Below, piece by piece: positions 12,211-25,399 of a DNA stretch of 64,000 nt (within the stretch, counting starts at the first letter, position 1; each line of letters starts with the position of its first letter). Origin of the DNA: Siphonodentalium dalli (Eukaryota > Mollusca > Scaphopoda > Gadilida > Siphonodentaliidae); NCBI GenBank assembly GCA_032622095.1, contig CP136066.1, positions 61,656,609 to 61,720,608 of the forward strand, in the 5' to 3' direction. The notes under the pieces are model-generated. The model was not told where the DNA came from. It made no database searches and saw only the letters and a program-made list of their open reading frames with translations. The position numbers and the translations under genes were made by a program.

Positions 12211-13300
12211 ATAATATGACCATACTCTAGCGTAATTAACGAACCACAGCTAAAACACATTAACGTAGGCCTTATATCGTGGTGTGATTATGATATATTA
12301 CACTCCAGACACGCACAAGGGTTCGTCGACAGAGTGGGTTGTATAGCAATTTCGTGTATAAATTAGGTCAATTATATCATACATCAAGGTATGTGAGAAA
12401 TCAGATATTCACAATGCAAACAGACTACGAGCTCACCGACTCAGACTTAAAACCTAAACCTAAACTTTTAAAAGCCATTCCATTTTAACAAATTATTACA
12501 GAATATAAACTGCCAACATCAAACCGAAAGTATTCAAAAGTCAAGACTGTTTGTTGTTGTCTAGAGGTGAGTATTTTACTTTAATTAACCATTATATTAT
12601 TGACGCTGTGTGCGCAATCCGATTGAGCTGTGTACTATACGAAGAAGCTTGTCGATTTCATCATGTTCATTTCATTCGTAAAATGTCATCGATTTCAACG
12701 AAACACGACGAGCAACGTCACCATCGACCGAATTTTCCATAACCTGAATGTATCTTCTGCTTTGTTCGTAAGTATGTGGTTCTTGTCGATTCATGAAAAT
12801 AGAACGATATCTGACGATTATCAGATTCACGTATGTAATATCTAATATTATGATAATGTAAACGCGATATAATAACGTTTGCTTGTATCACGAATTTCGA
12901 ATTCGATTCCAGTATTGTTCCCAGTCCAGCCAGATTGATTGAGATTTTCCCATTGCACGCGACATTTATATTTTAGGCCACTCCATTACAAATATTTGAC
13001 ATTCCATAATATGTTATAATTATGTTCTCAATAAAATGTAACCGCGGCTTTTCGAATGAACTTCACTGTGGATAATTCCGATAATTTTGAAACGCCGGCC
13101 ATTGAAAGACGCACACGTTTATTCCAGATTACGACATTAATGCTTTAAGCCCACATATCTACTGTGGGACAAAAGTGCTCGCAAAAATTCAAAACAGCAG
13201 TGTCATATTAGATAATAATTGGTGACATCACAAAATCAGATATAGTCTATATACGACCCAAAGCGTCCGGCTTTGGTTCGTTATTATGCCCTAGACAATA
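12211..13300. repeat. left arm of large inverted duplication
   Basis: This stretch is the diverged reverse complement of 15385-17661 once the 1.1-kb insertion there is removed. Anchor pairs include CAGACTACGAGCTCACCGAC (12421) against its complement near 17370, and CCAAAGCGTCCGGCTTT (about 13258) against its complement near 15395. The arm starts at the GIMAP acceptor, so it includes the upstream intron or promoter region of that gene. Confidence 0.85.
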
Positions 13301-13656
13301 GTAAAAGACTTAGGTGGTCAAGCTCGCGGTCATTCTTATTAATATCAGACTATTGAACAGGTTACGCGATCTATAATATCAACTAAATAGCAGGGAATCC
13401 AATTACTTCCAAGAAGCATCATACGTCAGTGTCAACCAATCAAACAGTCCACGATAAAGCGATGAAGGCGATCAGGCGATTGTTGGAATTCCGATACAGC
13501 GCTCGCTCTTCCAGTAAACCTTGCGACATAGCCAACAATAGCTTAATAAATATGTCACAATGCTAATTTCACACGATTACGACAACTAACTAGGATTTAA
13601 ATGTCTGAATTGCCAGAAATTTTATACTTCCATGGAATATGAACACAATCTTTATA

Positions 13657-13700
13657 TTTAATTATTTAATATATATGAAATTATATATTAAATAATTAAA
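13657..13700. repeat. perfect 19-bp AT-rich inverted repeat
   Basis: TTTAATTATTTAATATATA at 13657-13675 pairs exactly with 13682-13700 across a 6-nt loop. Confidence 0.8.
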
Positions 13701-14580
13701 AGAAATGAATAAGAAAAATATCGTAGACAAGTATTGTAGGTTCAGAATTTCGACTTGTATGTTTATTATTAATGGTATATGAGGATTTATTTGTTAAAAC
13801 TGTCATGGCGATTACTGCCCTTAGACTGTTGTTATGATTGTCGTAATGATACTAATATTATGCCTGGTTGTTAATTTAAACAAAAATTCACAGTACAAAG
13901 CCTAATACTACATACCATTGTACATCAATGAAAGTCTTAACATATGTCATAAATACTATACTAAGGCACAGGTCGGAATACTGAAATGTCATTTCTTGTC
14001 TACGATCTTTGTGTGTAAGAATCTACGAATCTACACAAAATGTGTGAGGGATATATGTTGATTTTATGCACACAGTTGTGTATAAATTTACCAATTTATT
14101 GTGTAAACATTGTTACACAATTTGTGTACATATAGGAACTACACATATACTGCACACATATGTATAGATAAAACAATGAGTAATGATTGTGTAGCAGGGC
14201 TTTACATTTTGTGTAAAATAAACCCTACACATTAGTAATAAGAGTGTAATAAACGGCCGTGCAACATTCTATACGTACTCGTTCTCTGAAAAACTTAGAA
14301 AAATCGCACTAAAGTTGCACATAGATACTACCCATCACATCTACACGTCAATTTTGTTTTATCTGGATTCGACATTTTTTTTTTACATCCCCCCCCCCCC
14401 TTGAGTTTCGGTGGAATTTGCCAAAAGTCTGAACCCTCTCTAAGCGGGCACTCCGTTGGGTAGGTTGCTTCTATAGCAGAGCGGTCACACTTTGTGGGCG
14501 ATCTGAGAGTATACCGTGTCCCTGCATTAACATCGCTCCTTCATTCTCCCGTTTTGATTTGGCAAGAAAAATAACCGTTT

Positions 14581-14621
14581 GTTTTGTCCCAGCCATACAT
14601 ATGTAACGGCTAGGACAAAAC
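14581..14621. repeat. 14-bp imperfect hairpin
   Basis: GTTTTGTCCCAGCC (14581-14594) pairs with GGCTAGGACAAAAC (14608-14621) with one mismatch. Confidence 0.6.
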
Positions 14622-15856
14622 ACTTTTAAGAGGGACCTTCTGGTCCGAATCTCTCTTCCCATCTGGAAAATGCAATAAATATTCGGCTCCTCTATTAGCT
14701 TGTTCCTCAATTAGAGAGAGAGAGAGAAAGAGAGGGGTGCAATTAAATTTTTCAAGATTCAGGGCCGGTAATTCGGTCAACTTTACAGTGATTTACAATA
14801 TATATTCACGGCATCGTTATCGGGGTGACAGGTAGACCATGCATTCCATGAAAGTTTGGTCGCGATCGGAGATAATTTATTTGCTATGACATTGAACACC
14901 CCACCCCCACGCAGCCGTCACTATTATGACAACAGCCATTTTATAGAAATGAAGATAAGTTGTCCCGTTCCGCTACCTCAATGCGTTCCAGAGATACTCT
15001 ACAATTGTCGACAAATATGAGGTTTTGCCAACCCTTGAATTTATTGGTGGCTTTGATAGTGTATACATTGCCAATGTATATCTCTTTATATATCCAATAA
15101 ATATACACAAAATACTACATGTACTCCTTACATCGCAACATGGCGATCATGTTGCTCAGCTTGTTATTGTTATGGCGAACTGGGTCACATACGCCGTTCA
15201 ACAAATGCGAATATGGCCCATTCAAATCCAAACAAGCGCCGATTTGTGATTTACTGAAATAAATGTCATGTAAAGTTTGTCAGTTACTGTACGATGACAG
15301 TGGTTTCTATATGCAGTGAAGTGATTTGTGGGTTGAAAGATTTAACTGCACGATACAGATTTGACGCCCGACAAACACTGATAACGAACGAAAGCCGGAC
15401 GCTTTGGGTCGTATATAGACTATATCTGATTTTGTGACGTCACCAATTGTTATCTACTTATCTAATATGATACTGCTGTTTTGAATTTTTGCGAGCGCTT
15501 TTGTCGCACCGTAGATCGGTGGGCTTAAACCATTAATGTCGTAATCTGAAATAATCATGTGCGTCTTTCAATGGCAGATGTTGCTGTCGGAATTATGCAC
15601 AGTGAACTTCATTCGTAGCCGCGCGGTTTACATTTTATTGAGAACATAATTATAACATATTATGGACTGTCAAATATTTGCATTGGAGTGACTTGAAATA
15701 TAAATGTGGCGTGCAATGGGAAAATCTCTATCGCTCTGGCTTGGCTGGAGATAATACTGGAATCGAAATCGAAATTCGTGATGCAAGCAAACGTTATTAT
15801 ATCGCGTTTAAATCATCCTAATATTACATAGTACATACGTGAATCTGATAATCCTC

Positions 15857-16983
15857 AGCTATCCGGGGGGGTCGTGAGAAAATTTACACATACAGGGTCC
15901 CAAAAAAAAATTACAGCCCTTTTGCTACCAACCCACCCTTTTTGTGCAAAAGAAATATTGTTTTCCGCCTGATTTTTTTGGACCCACCCCCTAAAATCTA
16001 TTCAAGACCAAATCAAACAGAATCAAAGGTAAGTTTTAAATTGGTCCGTTTCTGGCAGATTCCAAGTGTTCAAACAATTGAAAAACTATCAACGGTTATG
16101 ATGTTGTTTTCGACATTGAAAAATACATTTTGAAATAAAAAGTGTTTTATTCTACAGTATGCACAGATATTGTGAGGTAATATTTATAGTGCCAATATGC
16201 CAACATTGTGTTTAATTTTTACATAAATGGTCCAGTTACTAATTAATGACTTCTTCACTGTTGTTCCCAAAAAGGTGCCACCAACCATCATATCAGAACA
16301 CCTAATAGCCATACCTGCAATGACAGTTATATAGTATATAAGTATCACTCTTTGGAGCCAAATAAACAGGCTGGCATGTTTATTTTTTAATTCGAGGTAT
16401 TTTGTTAGCCAGCACTCTGCAGCACTAGTATTATTTGGTCATTAGACATGCCAGAGTGAAAATGCCAGCACTATCAGGCACTATTCAATATTAATTTGAG
16501 GTGAAATGCAAACCAGCACTCCTATTCAGTCATCACTTTTATTTGGCACCAGAGAGTGCTTTATCTTATACCTACATATGTTCTTAAGTGTTGGTTAAGG
16601 TCATAATCTATGTTAGAACACATGTATTAGTGAAAACAACTTAAAACAATGTCCATAATGTGGGTTGAAAAAAATTTGCACAACAATTTTTTTCAGGCCT
16701 CTGAGATGCACCCACCCCGCCCGGTATAGGTATGTTTTTGGAAGATCTCCCCTGTATTACTTATATCTTATACCTACCCTGTTCCTAAGTGTCTGTAAAG
16801 GCCATAACCTGCCTTTGAACACAATTAGTAATGAATATATTTGAAAACAACTTAAAACAAGGGCAAAAATGTGAATAGAAAAAAATTTGCACAAACTCAT
16901 TTTTTCGGGCCTCTTCGGACCCACCTACCCCGGCCCTGTATGATAAAACATTTGTGCGACCCCCCCCCCCCCCCGAGCTATCC
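15857..16983. mobile_element. non-autonomous hAT-like element with 8-bp target duplication
   Basis: An insertion of 1111 bp (15865-16975) is flanked by AGCTATCC at 15857-15864 and 16976-16983. The left arm of the inverted duplication supplies the empty site, with one diverged copy of the octamer. The ends are imperfect inverted repeats of about 33 nt, G7TCG on the left and its complement in a long C run on the right, with CATACAGGG conserved at the inner edge. An 8-bp duplication fits the hAT superfamily. No transposase is encoded. The interior holds a diverged direct repeat. Confidence 0.75.
16566..16935 (+). repeat. diverged tandem duplication inside the hAT-like element
   Basis: Two copies, about 16566-16735 and 16760-16935, share TCTTATACCTAC, AAAACAACTTAAAACAA, AAAAAAATTTGCACAA and a CACC-rich end. 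A third, partial relative of the end lies at about 15945-16000. Confidence 0.7.
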
Positions 16984-17661
16984 TTCCATTTTCATGAATC
17001 GACAAGAAAAACATACTTATGAACAAAGCAGAAGATACATTCAGGTTATCGCAAATTCGGTCGATGGTGAAAGCTATATGATGACGTTGTTCGTCGAGTT
17101 TCGTTGAAATCGACATGATGACATGTTATGAATGAAATGAACATGATGAAAACGACAGGCTGCTTCGTATAGTACACATCTCAATCGGATTGCGCACACA
17201 GCGTCAATAATATAATGGTTAATTTCAGTAAAATACTCCCCTCTAGACAACAACCAACAGTCTTGACTTTTGAATACTTTCGGTTTGATGTTGGTAGTTT
17301 ATATTCTACAATAATTTGTACAAAAGACGGCTTTTAAAAGTTTTTGTATTTAGGTTTTAAGTCTGAGTCGGTGAGCTCGTAGTCTGTTTGCATTGTGAAT
17401 ATCTTATTTATCACATACCTTGATTGACCTAATTTATACACGAAATTGCTATAGGACCCACTCTGTCGATGAACCCGTGTGCATGTCTGAAGTGTAATAT
17501 ATCATAATCACACTACGATATAAGGCCTAAGTTAATATTATTTGATGGTAATACGCATCTATGAATTTATTTTATAGGATTAAAAAGACACATATATTTC
17601 CTAGCTTGTGCGTGTGTTTAGCTGTGGTTCGTTAATTACGCTGGTGTATGGTCATAGTATA

Positions 17662-20600
17662 CCTCATTGCTCCTTGAGCAGATAACAAGACGAGAATGCC
17701 CAAAATCGTGTACACCAACTTGATGTTAGCATTGGCAAACGCCTCGAATATATTGTCATGGATTTAGTTACATGTGTGATATGTATTAACGTAAGAACTG
17801 TTTTATTTTCAATAAAATACTTTTAAAATAAGACCATAGGGTCGAAGTGACTTAGTCGGATATAAGCATAGCATAATATGCCATCCGAAGCACTTCGGAT
17901 ATGCTGCAGCTGTTTCCATTTTTAAAAACACGGATTTGGGAATGTAATGTCAGATAAAGATATATTATTGACTTGTTCGGGGGCGCGAAATTTATAAGTT
18001 AGTACTCAGGCGCTATGCAATAAAGGGAATGTAGCATTCATGAGGCATATTAAGGCCCATTAAATATAATGGGAATGAAAAACTGGTCATTATAATGAGC
18101 ATTAATTTGGGGTGTTCAATTTTCATGGCCATTAAGTTTCTGGGATCAAGCACACACAAAATTAATGGCCATTAAATACTGCCTAACTTACAGTAAGGGA
18201 GTGAAACAAATATTGAGGTAATCTTTCGAATTCAATGGAATGTTAGTGTTCAACTTTTGTGATATTCTCTGAACATGCAGTTTTTTTTATCATCAGTGAA
18301 GCTTCTGTGGGATGTTGGGCCCCGAGAGAAATTTTCAAACGTTGGCATTTCCGATTCCAATTTTTTATTGCCAAAAGGCAGCCAGTGAATCACTTTTTTT
18401 CTGATGTCACATTGTCCGCGAGATCCAAATTCCAATGTGCACTGTATGTCCAGTCTATCCCTCCACCAAAATTATTTTTGTCCGGTAACACAATAGTGTG
18501 GTCGTTGAAGCAGAATTTGGGGATCAACCCGGAACAAATTGGATACAAGCGATTTTGGTGTCATTCGACGCGGAAAAGCCTCAGAAACAACATATCCAAA
18601 ATCCGCAAAAATCCGCTGTGGGGAAACTTTGGCATGATGATTCATTATGGAATGTAACGCAAAAACTGAAGCGCATAGCCTTGTGGTATACTTACTAGTT
18701 ACATTCCCGAATGTTTTAACTCTCTCCGTGATAACAAAACATACAAGGATGTCGCAATGCTTATCATACTGTAATGAAACACTCATCTCTTCACAAGATT
18801 AGCACCCCATCTCACCATGTCAAAGAGACGGTACATCGTACATTTTGTTTAAGACTAATGTTCATGCTTCTACCAATCAGGTTTCTTAGTAGACAATTTT
18901 GTTCAAATTACTTCAGTCGGTACTTTACAGCAGGAAAATGCTACCACGTAATGAACAATTTTAGTTTATTTTTCAGTATGTTGTTGTTTGAAAATATCTT
19001 GCAAATACCACCCACAAATGTGCGCTAAATATCAGGTTACTAGCGTTTAAAGCTGTCATTTCAACGTTGAACACCCACCCAATGTTGCTATGTATGGTTT
19101 TGTGTGCGGCAGATATGTGTACCATTAATTAAAAGGGATAAACGGCGTTATGCGGTTGCCGAAAATGTAATAAGTTTACCGTATATGTGTCCTTGGTGAA
19201 TACAAGTAAATATAATTTCCATGTATAAACCCAGTCTCTGCCAGAGAGTATGTAGGCAATTTTGGTTAAGTTTAGAATTTATTGAATATACTATATGGTA
19301 CTCCTTTGTGTTTTTATAAATTGCGTTCATAATATACCAGCATGCATATTTGTGATACAAGCCAAATATTCGTGTTTCGTCGCTTGATCAGGAGGCAACT
19401 ATGACCACTATTTTCAGACACGGACAATAGGATCTACATATTTTACCCAGTACTCTATGAATATCTCTCAGACTGTACTATAGCATATGCAGTGAATTTT
19501 AAAAGGTTTGGTGTTGTAGATATCAAAATAAATTATGATTGGTCACACTCGTGAGAGTGCTCTGAGTACATACATCTTTGCTTCTAGAAAAGGTCACAGA
19601 ATCAATTCATCCATACTAAATCCCATTTAACTGTTTAATTACACATATATATCACACGATTCAAGACAAACATTACAGATAAAACTGCGTTGTTGTGTCT
19701 AGGTGCCCAAAAGTCCAGATTTAACCGTTGTATATATGAGACATTGCTTTCGCTTGCTCTCTCGTGAGATAAATTATAGGGAATTCGTACATCTCTAGTA
19801 AAAAGTTTCTCTCATACTGTGCAATCATTCTTCCTCGCACAATTCGAGCATTTGTTCACTCTTATAGGACTAGCTAATCAATTTTGCACAAAATGTGAAT
19901 TTCATTCGATTTATTCTAGTTTGGCGGCCATTTTGGGACAGGCATTCTGCATATATGGTTTACGACTAAGCACCGCTAGTGTATATTTAAATTTATTACA
20001 TAATTGGCATGCATGCACCTACCACAGAAATTCAGGATTTCCCGATACCAACTGCCATTTTGGACGTCATGTTGAATTGAGAATTTTCCCCAAAGCGGAT
20101 TTTAGCGGATTTTGTATATATTGTTTAGCAAATCCGCGCATTTTGAGACCAAAACATCTTCTTTACCAATTTATTCCGGGTCTAACCGCCTAACGACCAT
20201 AATATCAAAGGACAATTATGTTTACGCATAGTGAGAATAATGCACCATGGGATATCAATTCCCCAAACACGGACACGTGGATGGAAGCCGCATGTATTTA
20301 CTTTGAGAGATTTACAGTGGGTCTATAATCACGCGTATATAAGTTAAACTTTGTTATTTAAGATAGTTTTTGCGTACAGGTACACATACTTCTCCGAGAT
20401 GTTAAAAACAAATTTTAACTGTTCATCGTAATTTTATTGATTTTATGCGACAAAATAGTCGAAAAAGTCACAAAATTTCGCTGACTATTGAAGTTTTGCG
20501 AATAGAAAAAAACATGATAAAAATAATTCAAATTGGGAATTTTACACCAAATACTCAGAGCCATATAGAATAAACATAGCCCTAGCCGGCTATCCAAAAT

Positions 20601-21017
20601 GATTTCCAGTCTTGTTGGGATTAATTAACCATTATCATGATTATGCTGTCGTGCAACAAAGAGCGCAAGGATAATAAATTCACTCTTTCGTATTCCGGTC
20701 TAAGCTTGTCGGCGTGTCCGACAAAAATGAAACTTTACTGTTTGAATGTCCCCTTTCTTATTGAGTGGTAAGAGTGACTTCAAATTAGACAAGGGTGGAT
20801 AAATTATATCAAATGTAATCCGTTAAATCCGTAGCTATACACCCGTCCGTACGAGTTTTCATAACAATCTATTTGAGACATCAACTGCTGCATGGATGTG
20901 CGTGTTGATCGGCGACATATATAGGCTATCAACGGCGTTTGGCATCGTGGTTTACTAAAATATATATAAATGACCATTACTTGAATTCCTTTGTCCAGGC
21001 AATTCTTCAAAGATTTT
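17662..21017. other. intergenic with one diverged inverted repeat pair, no gene
   Basis: The only structure seen is a diverged inverted pair, about 18520-18650 and 20060-20195, sharing AAAATCCGC-rich blocks and ACCCGGAA.AAATTGG in opposite orientation. A stretch at about 18025-18185 repeats ATTAA/CCATTAA motifs. The open frames (the longest are 132 and 124 codons) show no domain. Confidence 0.5.
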
Positions 21018-21576
21018 CCACTTATAAATGGACAATCGGTACCTAAAATGGTCATTAATAAATGGACAATCCAACCACGCGTGGCACGCGAGCTTGGGGT
21101 TGTCCACTAAATGAAGAAATGTTTTGTTAATCCTGCATGAAGGGCAATAACTCTATAAATAATGTTAATTTGCTAAACAACGATGATTTGTATGAGAAGA
21201 AGTGTTTTTGACGAAATAACGGAGAGATTTGAAGAAGAGTTTTTGACGAAATAACGGAAATATTCGAAGAAGTGTTTTTAAAGAGCGTACCCCAAACCTC
21301 CCCCAAACCCACACCACCCAAGGGAAGAATTTGACTTATATTTCACAGAAGTTGATCTGTTGTGGTGTTGCAAATTTCTCATACAAATCTCCGTCATTTA
21401 GTAAAGGTACATTCTTTATAGAGTTATTACCCTTCAGATTTAATATGAAGCTAACATGCAGGATTATCGATATATGTCGTGATTTAGTCGACAATCGCAA
21501 GCTCGCGTGCCACGCGTGGTCGGATTGTCCATTTATTAATGACCATTTTAGGTACCGATTGTCCATTTATAAGTGG
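21018..21576. mobile_element. fold-back element
   Basis: The outer 87-bp arms 21018-21104 and 21490-21576 are near-perfect inverted repeats (CCACTTATAAATGGACAATC against its complement). A diverged inner inverted match extends to about 21205 and 21375. The centre holds two copies of a direct repeat of about 36 bp (TTTTTGACGAAATAACGGA, near 21208 and 21239). No coding sequence is present. It looks like a non-autonomous fold-back or MITE-like transposon; the target duplication was not resolved. Confidence 0.75.
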
Positions 21577-21763
21577 ACAATCTTATGCGCATTAGGTGCT
21601 TTGTCCCATCATTTTATGATTTAATTACAGTGAATATGAAGAGTTTATCCAAGAGTCCCCGGGTTATATATAGTTTGGTTTTGTTCAGTGCGGTTTTTTT
21701 TTTGCTCGTCTTTTTCTCGACGTGTCCAAGTTCATTGCAGAAATCGACCCTACCATTCGGAGT

Positions 21764-21842
21764 CACAGGTCCCCAGAACCAAAATTGATCCCAACCCCCC
21801 AAAAATTGAGGTGAGGTCAATTTTTTTTTCTGGGGACCTGTG
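21764..21842. repeat. hairpin with 15-bp perfect arms
   Basis: CACAGGTCCCCAGAA at the left pairs exactly with TTCTGGGGACCTGTG at the right, and pairing continues imperfectly inside (AAAATTGATC/GGTCAATTTT). Confidence 0.75.
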
Positions 21843-22289
21843 TTAGGAGTTGAATTATTATATACAAGAGTATTGCACGTAAAAAAATACGTGTTTAGAA
21901 ACGATTGTTATTACTTTCTGATCTGCCCGGTCATAAATTACTATCATACTAAATTTCTATGTTCGAAATGGCCATTTTTGGGGGGTTTTTTATTTGACTG
22001 CAGGTGTGGTTGGAAACACAATCATTGACGATTTGATACGCCAATTTAAAAATACGTGATAGCGACCAATTTTCATTGTTTCTATGACAAACATTTTGCA
22101 ATTAATAAATTGTTGAATCTCATTCTCATATATCTTTATTTTAGCACAACATATTTATTAAGTTTATTACTATTGGAATACAAATAACATAAAAAAAAAG
22201 AAATAATTTCAAAATTGAAAAAGTTCATATTTAATATTGGACGGCATATATAGGACAAAACGTGTGAGGCTGTGAGCAGTATTCTTGAA

Positions 22290-22690
22290 CATATCCAAAC
22301 TACCAAAGTCTTATAAGTGTGGTATAAGTGTTGACAAATCTTTCCAAAGTTCCATAAGTGTACCTATACGTGGGCAGTGTTCCCAAACATTTTAAAAGTA
22401 AAAGTATCATAAGTGTGGCATAAGTGTAGATAGAACTTTTCAAAGTACTTACTGTGTAGCTGTAAGTGTGGGCAGCATGCCCAAATATTTTAAAAGTTTC
22501 AAAAGTGTAGAGCAAGTGTACACGTATTACAACACTTATACTACACTTACAAAATAAGTGTACATTTCGAAAAATTAAGTGTGGTACAAGTGTACTGAAT
22601 TACAAAAAAATGCTGCAAGTGTAGTATATGTGTATACACGAACTACACTTACAATGAAAGTGTACATTTAGAAAATGTAAGGGCATAACT
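22290..22690. repeat. AAGTGT-rich diverged tandem repeat
   Basis: At least two units of roughly 100 bp with the pattern AAGTGTGG.ATAAGTGT..CAAAGT..GTGGGCAG..CCCAAA.ATTTTAAAAGT start near 22314 and 22411. They are followed by shorter AAGTGTAC motifs on both strands up to about 22670. It is non-coding. Confidence 0.6.
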
Positions 22691-24282
22691 ACTTCCCCTG
22701 GTTGAAACTTTTCTGACTGGCATGGCAACTTCTGCTTCCAAGTGTCATCAGTCAGAAAGGACATATTTGTATAATACATGCATAAATTACCAGATATATA
22801 CATCTGGCTGTTAATATTTCTGTGTTGAGAGTGGTATTTTCATGCTACACGTATTAACTAATTAATAAATTGAGTATTTATACATGTATACATGTCTTAT
22901 ATTTTGTATAATGACCATTGATTTGCACACTTTCAAGCACACAGTCATGCCCTAAATAACTGCCCCCATTAATGTGGTGGAACCTCGTTAGTCAATGCCG
23001 TGACAATGCAAACTCAACGCGGTTTGGATGCCTCTCAAATCTCCGAAAGTGTTAATTAGTAGTCCACATGATTTATTTCACCCATGTAAGTAACATTGCC
23101 ACACTATGGAATGACGACATTCACAATGGTCGTATTTTTAATCGGAAACCAGTATAATTTGTATTCCATGATTACAACCCCTAAACTATCAGGCATATCT
23201 CGCGATAGTCCTTAGGGTTCGAATGGTAAATGGTAAAACTAGAAAAGGTATGCATTATCAATGGTACGACATCGGTACACTATTTTGTAACGTCATGTCC
23301 GGTGCCAAAACTATTTAGCCTACCGGTTTCCGCTACACTTCCTTTTAAAGTCCTCAGTGATCGTTCGTGTTCCGAGCTTGCGGCGTGGGATGTTCTTTAG
23401 ATTTAGCTATTTTGTTTTTCATATTTTTGTATGTGTTAAGAAAGGCCATGGTCACACAATATTCAGTCAACTTTGACCCAATATTTAGTTACTTTTGACC
23501 CAATATTCAGTCACCTTTGACCCAATTTCTATAGTCACACATGTCTCAATTTAATTAAAGGCTACTAAATATTTAATGGCTAAATGTTCTAAATAATAAT
23601 TCCTATATCTCACATCAAATTGTCTTGAGAAAAAGATGTTTTAAGAATTACTATCGCAGCAAAGAGTTATGTCCCTGAATCTGTCCAAATTTAACCCAAT
23701 GACCATTGTTGAATAAATTTGAATCCGAGTCACACAGGGAAACTCCATACCAAATATAAGCGCAATCGGCCTGATAAATGCTGTGTTAGTAACTACAATG
23801 TGTGAAAATAGTTATGTCCCTGGCTTCATCCATATTTGACCTAGTAACCACATTTGAACAAGAATCCCAGTCACCTAATACTTTCCCCATAAGATATGAC
23901 CCCATTTGGCCTTGAGATCTTTCGATAATTATCACCCAATCAAATGTCTGCACATATTAATGTTACTTTGTGGTCCAATTAAAGGATCAATGAAACACTT
24001 TGTAATGATCCAATTCACCATGGCGCTCGTGTATTTAATCGGAAACCAGTATAATGTGCATTCCATTTATGATTACAAACCCCTAAACTATAAGGCATAC
24101 CTCTCCATAGTCCTTAGTTCGGAGCTGTTTTTATAATCGCACCGCAATTATTGTGTACTGTTTATAAAAAGGCTGCATGCATGGCGTTTCAGACTATGCA
24201 CACGGGACTGAAAAACAGCGAATTGACTCTGTGACCTAGAAGGAAAAGTGAAATAAAAATATTTCAATATTAAAATACTAAC

Positions 24283-24549
24283 CTTTGATAGTAAGTGTGC
24301 CCATTGTAAACTTGTCCCCGACTGTGCACATGTATGTAGCATCGTCGTCCATAGCAACAATTGGTATGGTGAGCGTATGAGTAAGGTCCTCTGATGTCAT
24401 CTGAAAGCGATCGTTTGGTTTAATCTCATTGTTTCCCTTGAACCATTTGGCGTTGACCATTGGCCTTGAAACCTGTACGGCCATTGTAACCTTTGCTTTC
24501 TCTGTGACGGTGATATCACCCAGCCCTTTTGTGATCTTCACTGGTATTT
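24283..24549 (-). CDS. single-exon I-set Ig domain (A1), titin/twitchin-like
   Basis: A 267-bp exon encoding one 89-residue immunoglobulin domain. On the minus strand it follows an acceptor (CACTCACTGCAG) and ends at a donor (ATCAAAG then GTTAGT), giving symmetrical phase 1-1 boundaries. Seen in the product: the core Trp in AKWFKGNNEIKP (about residues 34-45), HTLTIPIV (58-65), and the DDDATYMC motif (68-75) with the F-strand Cys. The usual B-strand Cys is replaced (VTMAVQV), as happens in intracellular muscle Ig domains. One Ig domain per phase-1 exon suits a titin/twitchin/obscurin-like giant protein; that identity is inferred. Confidence 0.85.
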
Positions 24550-25399
24550 CTGCAGTGAGTGAATAATGTATTATAGTGACATAAATATCTATCACACATA
24601 CAAGACAGTCAATAGCTGTTGAAATGCTCTCCAAACTGTAACGACTGAAAATACTAGCACCCCGAAGTCTATAGTAGTCAGTACTCATCGAAATCACATA
24701 ACACAAATAGTTATAAACCGGCACATAGCTAGAGCAATGAGTTATGTTAAATATAAAACAACATCAATTCAAATATAAAATAAAAAAATGTATGTAACAC
24801 AAATTATAGATATATATATTTAATTTGTGTTTTGAATAAAAATGGCTTAATGTTCAAAATTATAAGTACCACATCGGGCGATCCATGGTCTTGAGAAAAA
24901 CACATTTTAATAAATAATATCGGAGTTAAGAGTTATATCACCTGCTCACTTCTTTATTACATATCAGTTTACATAGCAGTACAATTTAACAACACCAACC
25001 CCAAATTATGATTCATATCACCAAGAAATAGGTTAAACATTTGATGATCATGATCGGCCTCTCGTTAATGTATTTCGTTAATTATGTGTGTACACCAAAG
25101 AAGCATTCCAACGCTGGGTATACTATCAGTTTTCCAATCAAATGTCCACAAACTGATAGTCTACATACGATTGATAATACCCAACAAAGTATTATAGACA
25201 TACTTTGGTATGACGCAATTATTCACGACGTTTGTTCGCATAATCATAAATTTGAATCCGGAAACGATCTTAGTTCAGAGCAGTTTGTATAATCGTACCG
25301 CAATTATTTCGCACTGTTTATAAAAAGCATGCATGAAATTGACTTTGTGTGGCCTAGAAAGTAAAGAGAAATAAAAAGATTTCAATTTCAAATACTAAC

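Larger units (their letters stand above)
13301..15384. other. spacer between inverted arms, no gene
   Basis: About 2.1 kb of AT-rich non-coding DNA. It contains two hairpins (13657-13700 and 14581-14621), a TGTGTA/TACACA-rich stretch at about 14020-14250 and a GA-rich run at about 14712. No coding domain was recognised. Confidence 0.5.
15385..17661. repeat. right arm of large inverted duplication
   Basis: Diverged reverse complement of 12211-13300, interrupted by the insertion at 15865-16975. The match runs out at about 17661, exactly where the left arm reaches the GIMAP splice acceptor. No GIMAP exon follows on this side. Confidence 0.85.

Noticed and set aside
17645-17763. Short minus-strand frame with a hydrophobic tail just beyond the right inverted arm
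   Set aside because: About 40 codons, no acceptor at its start, no recognisable family, and it overlaps the duplication border; too weak to call a gene or a GIMAP remnant.
18259-18657. 132-codon frame
   Set aside because: No domain, overlaps open frames on both strands, and lies partly in a diverged inverted repeat.
19819-20193. 124-codon frame
   Set aside because: Its 3' half is the inverted repeat shared with about 18520-18650; there is no domain and the composition is typical of non-coding DNA.
24550-24724. Extension of Ig frame A1 to an upstream ATG
   Set aside because: It crosses a clear splice acceptor at 24550-24555 into intron sequence; the same holds for the other five Ig exons.
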